49,408 bases of DNA. Origin: a virus. The position numbers and the translations under genes were made by a program. The notes beneath the pieces were generated by a model. It saw only the letters and a program-made list of their open reading frames with translations, had not been told where the DNA came from and made no database searches. The stretch is taken from the IMG/VR virus record IMGVR_UViG_3300020000_000021, positions 1 through 49,408 of that record. One strand, given 5' to 3'. Shown one piece after another: positions 48,863 through 49,408 of the stretch; position 1 is the first letter of the stretch, and each line of letters starts with the position of its first letter.

Positions 48863-49408
48863 ATGATAGAGATTAGAGTTAATGACGTAGAAGTATCGTA
48901 CGGTACGATAGTTGCTTCTAGTGATATAGTATGGTTGAATGGCGCTATTGGTAAGATTGGCTCGGAGATTGCAGAGAGCGAAGAGTGTAGGAATCCTGCT
49001 ACTGGGCGGTTTAGTATGGCCAGTCAGAGGATATGGCATAAGCAGCTTTTGAGCTTGAGAGCTGCTGCGTACAATCGTAGGAATGAATTGTACGCACTTG
49101 CTAAGACTCAGCAAGGCACGTTGCATATTGATAAGGTGTTGGAGCTAGCGCGACTAATGAGTGGCGCAGCCAGCAACGTCCCAAAAGCACCGTATAAGAC
49201 TCTTGAGGAAAAGAGTGCTGAGAATGTACGGGATTTAATACAGCCAGCGCAGCAAGAGCAGATGCGGGAGAAGATTCCGGGGTATGCTAAGGCTGAGACT
49301 GAGGCTCTTGCTAGGATGAATGGTACGTATAAGGAACCTGAGATTAAAGTTGATCCTACGCAAGGCGATGCTTTAGTGAATAGTTTGAATGCTGTGTACG
49401 AAGGTAAA
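48863..49408 (+). CDS. N-terminal part (182 aa) of the 194-aa early protein crossing the window end
   Basis: ATG at 48863 follows GAGGAG at 48851-48856. The reading frame runs to the last base and continues at base 134 of the window, giving 194 residues in all. The protein is helical, with several charged segments and no Cys cluster. It is the first gene of the early operon and probably abundant. No family recognised. Standard ORF tools will miss it because the window cuts it. Confidence 0.85.
   Translation, partial: MIEIRVNDVEVSYGTIVASSDIVWLNGAIGKIGSEIAESEECRNPATGRFSMASQRIWHKQLLSLRAAAYNRRNELYALAKTQQGTLHIDKVLELARLMSGAASNVPKAPYKTLEEKSAENVRDLIQPAQQEQMREKIPGYAKAETEALARMNGTYKEPEIKVDPTQGDALVNSLNAVYEGK
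49276..49408. repeat. Right copy of the 133-bp terminal overlap
   Basis: Matches window bases 1-133 except at 49282. See the left copy. Confidence 0.9.

Noticed and set aside
1-49408. CRISPR array, insertion sequence or integrase
   Set aside because: No regularly spaced repeats, no transposase or recombinase motifs were seen on either strand.

Overview
The window is a complete tailed-phage genome on a circular map. Its last 133 bases repeat its first 133 with one synonymous difference, so the unique length is about 49,275 bp, and one 194-aa gene runs across the ends of the window. Two TerL/TerS-type genes, a portal, a scaffold-like protein, a gpT-like major capsid protein, a nozzle/hub-like protein and three large ejection-type proteins are present. 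No tape measure, tail tube or sheath is visible, so the particle is most likely a podovirus. I see no integrase, repressor, RNA polymerase or tRNA. The promoters found are sigma70-like, so host RNA polymerase probably transcribes everything and the phage is probably strictly lytic. The host is unknown; the N-termini of the two tail proteins remind me of secreted Acidobacteriota proteins, which is a weak hint from memory.

Layout. The plus strand from 48,863 across the junction to 17,257 is the early/replication half. First come small, often Cys-pair-rich genes with several structured intergenic elements. Then comes a J-domain / vWA / FtsK-like / SleB-hydrolase cluster (2,425-6,159). A promoter at 6,532 opens the replication block: a dATP/dGTP diphosphohydrolase-like protein, a PD-(D/E)XK nuclease, a Sak4-like ATPase, an SSB-like protein, a family-A DNA polymerase split into UDG-like/exonuclease and polymerase genes with five small genes between them, and a DUF3987-type ATPase. 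The block ends with a GroES-like protein that carries an inserted DnaJ-type zinc module. A bidirectional terminator at 17,275 separates this half from the minus-strand late half (47,274 down to 17,331). The late half holds, in order of transcription, a small first gene, TerS, a HExxE-like protein, TerL, three small membrane proteins, portal, scaffold, head genes, neck and nozzle genes, ejection proteins, a 50-aa peptide, an ATP-grasp enzyme and two paralogous tail proteins with signal-peptide-like N-termini. A short plus-strand operon (47,787-48,399) and two noncoding regions (47,275-47,786 and 48,440-48,862, the latter with an A24 tract) lie between the halves and are the best places to look for control sites, the origin or the packaging site.

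How it fits together. The early half supplies nucleotide-pool, replication, recombination and folding functions. The late half packages DNA (TerS/TerL/portal), builds the head, closes it with adaptor and nozzle proteins, and adds ejection and receptor-binding proteins. The most unusual parts are the GroES/DnaJ-zinc chimera (with a J-domain protein in the same genome), the split polymerase, several intergenic elements closed by stems of 12-20 bp, the signal-peptide-bearing tail proteins, and the peptide plus ATP-grasp pair inside the tail operon.
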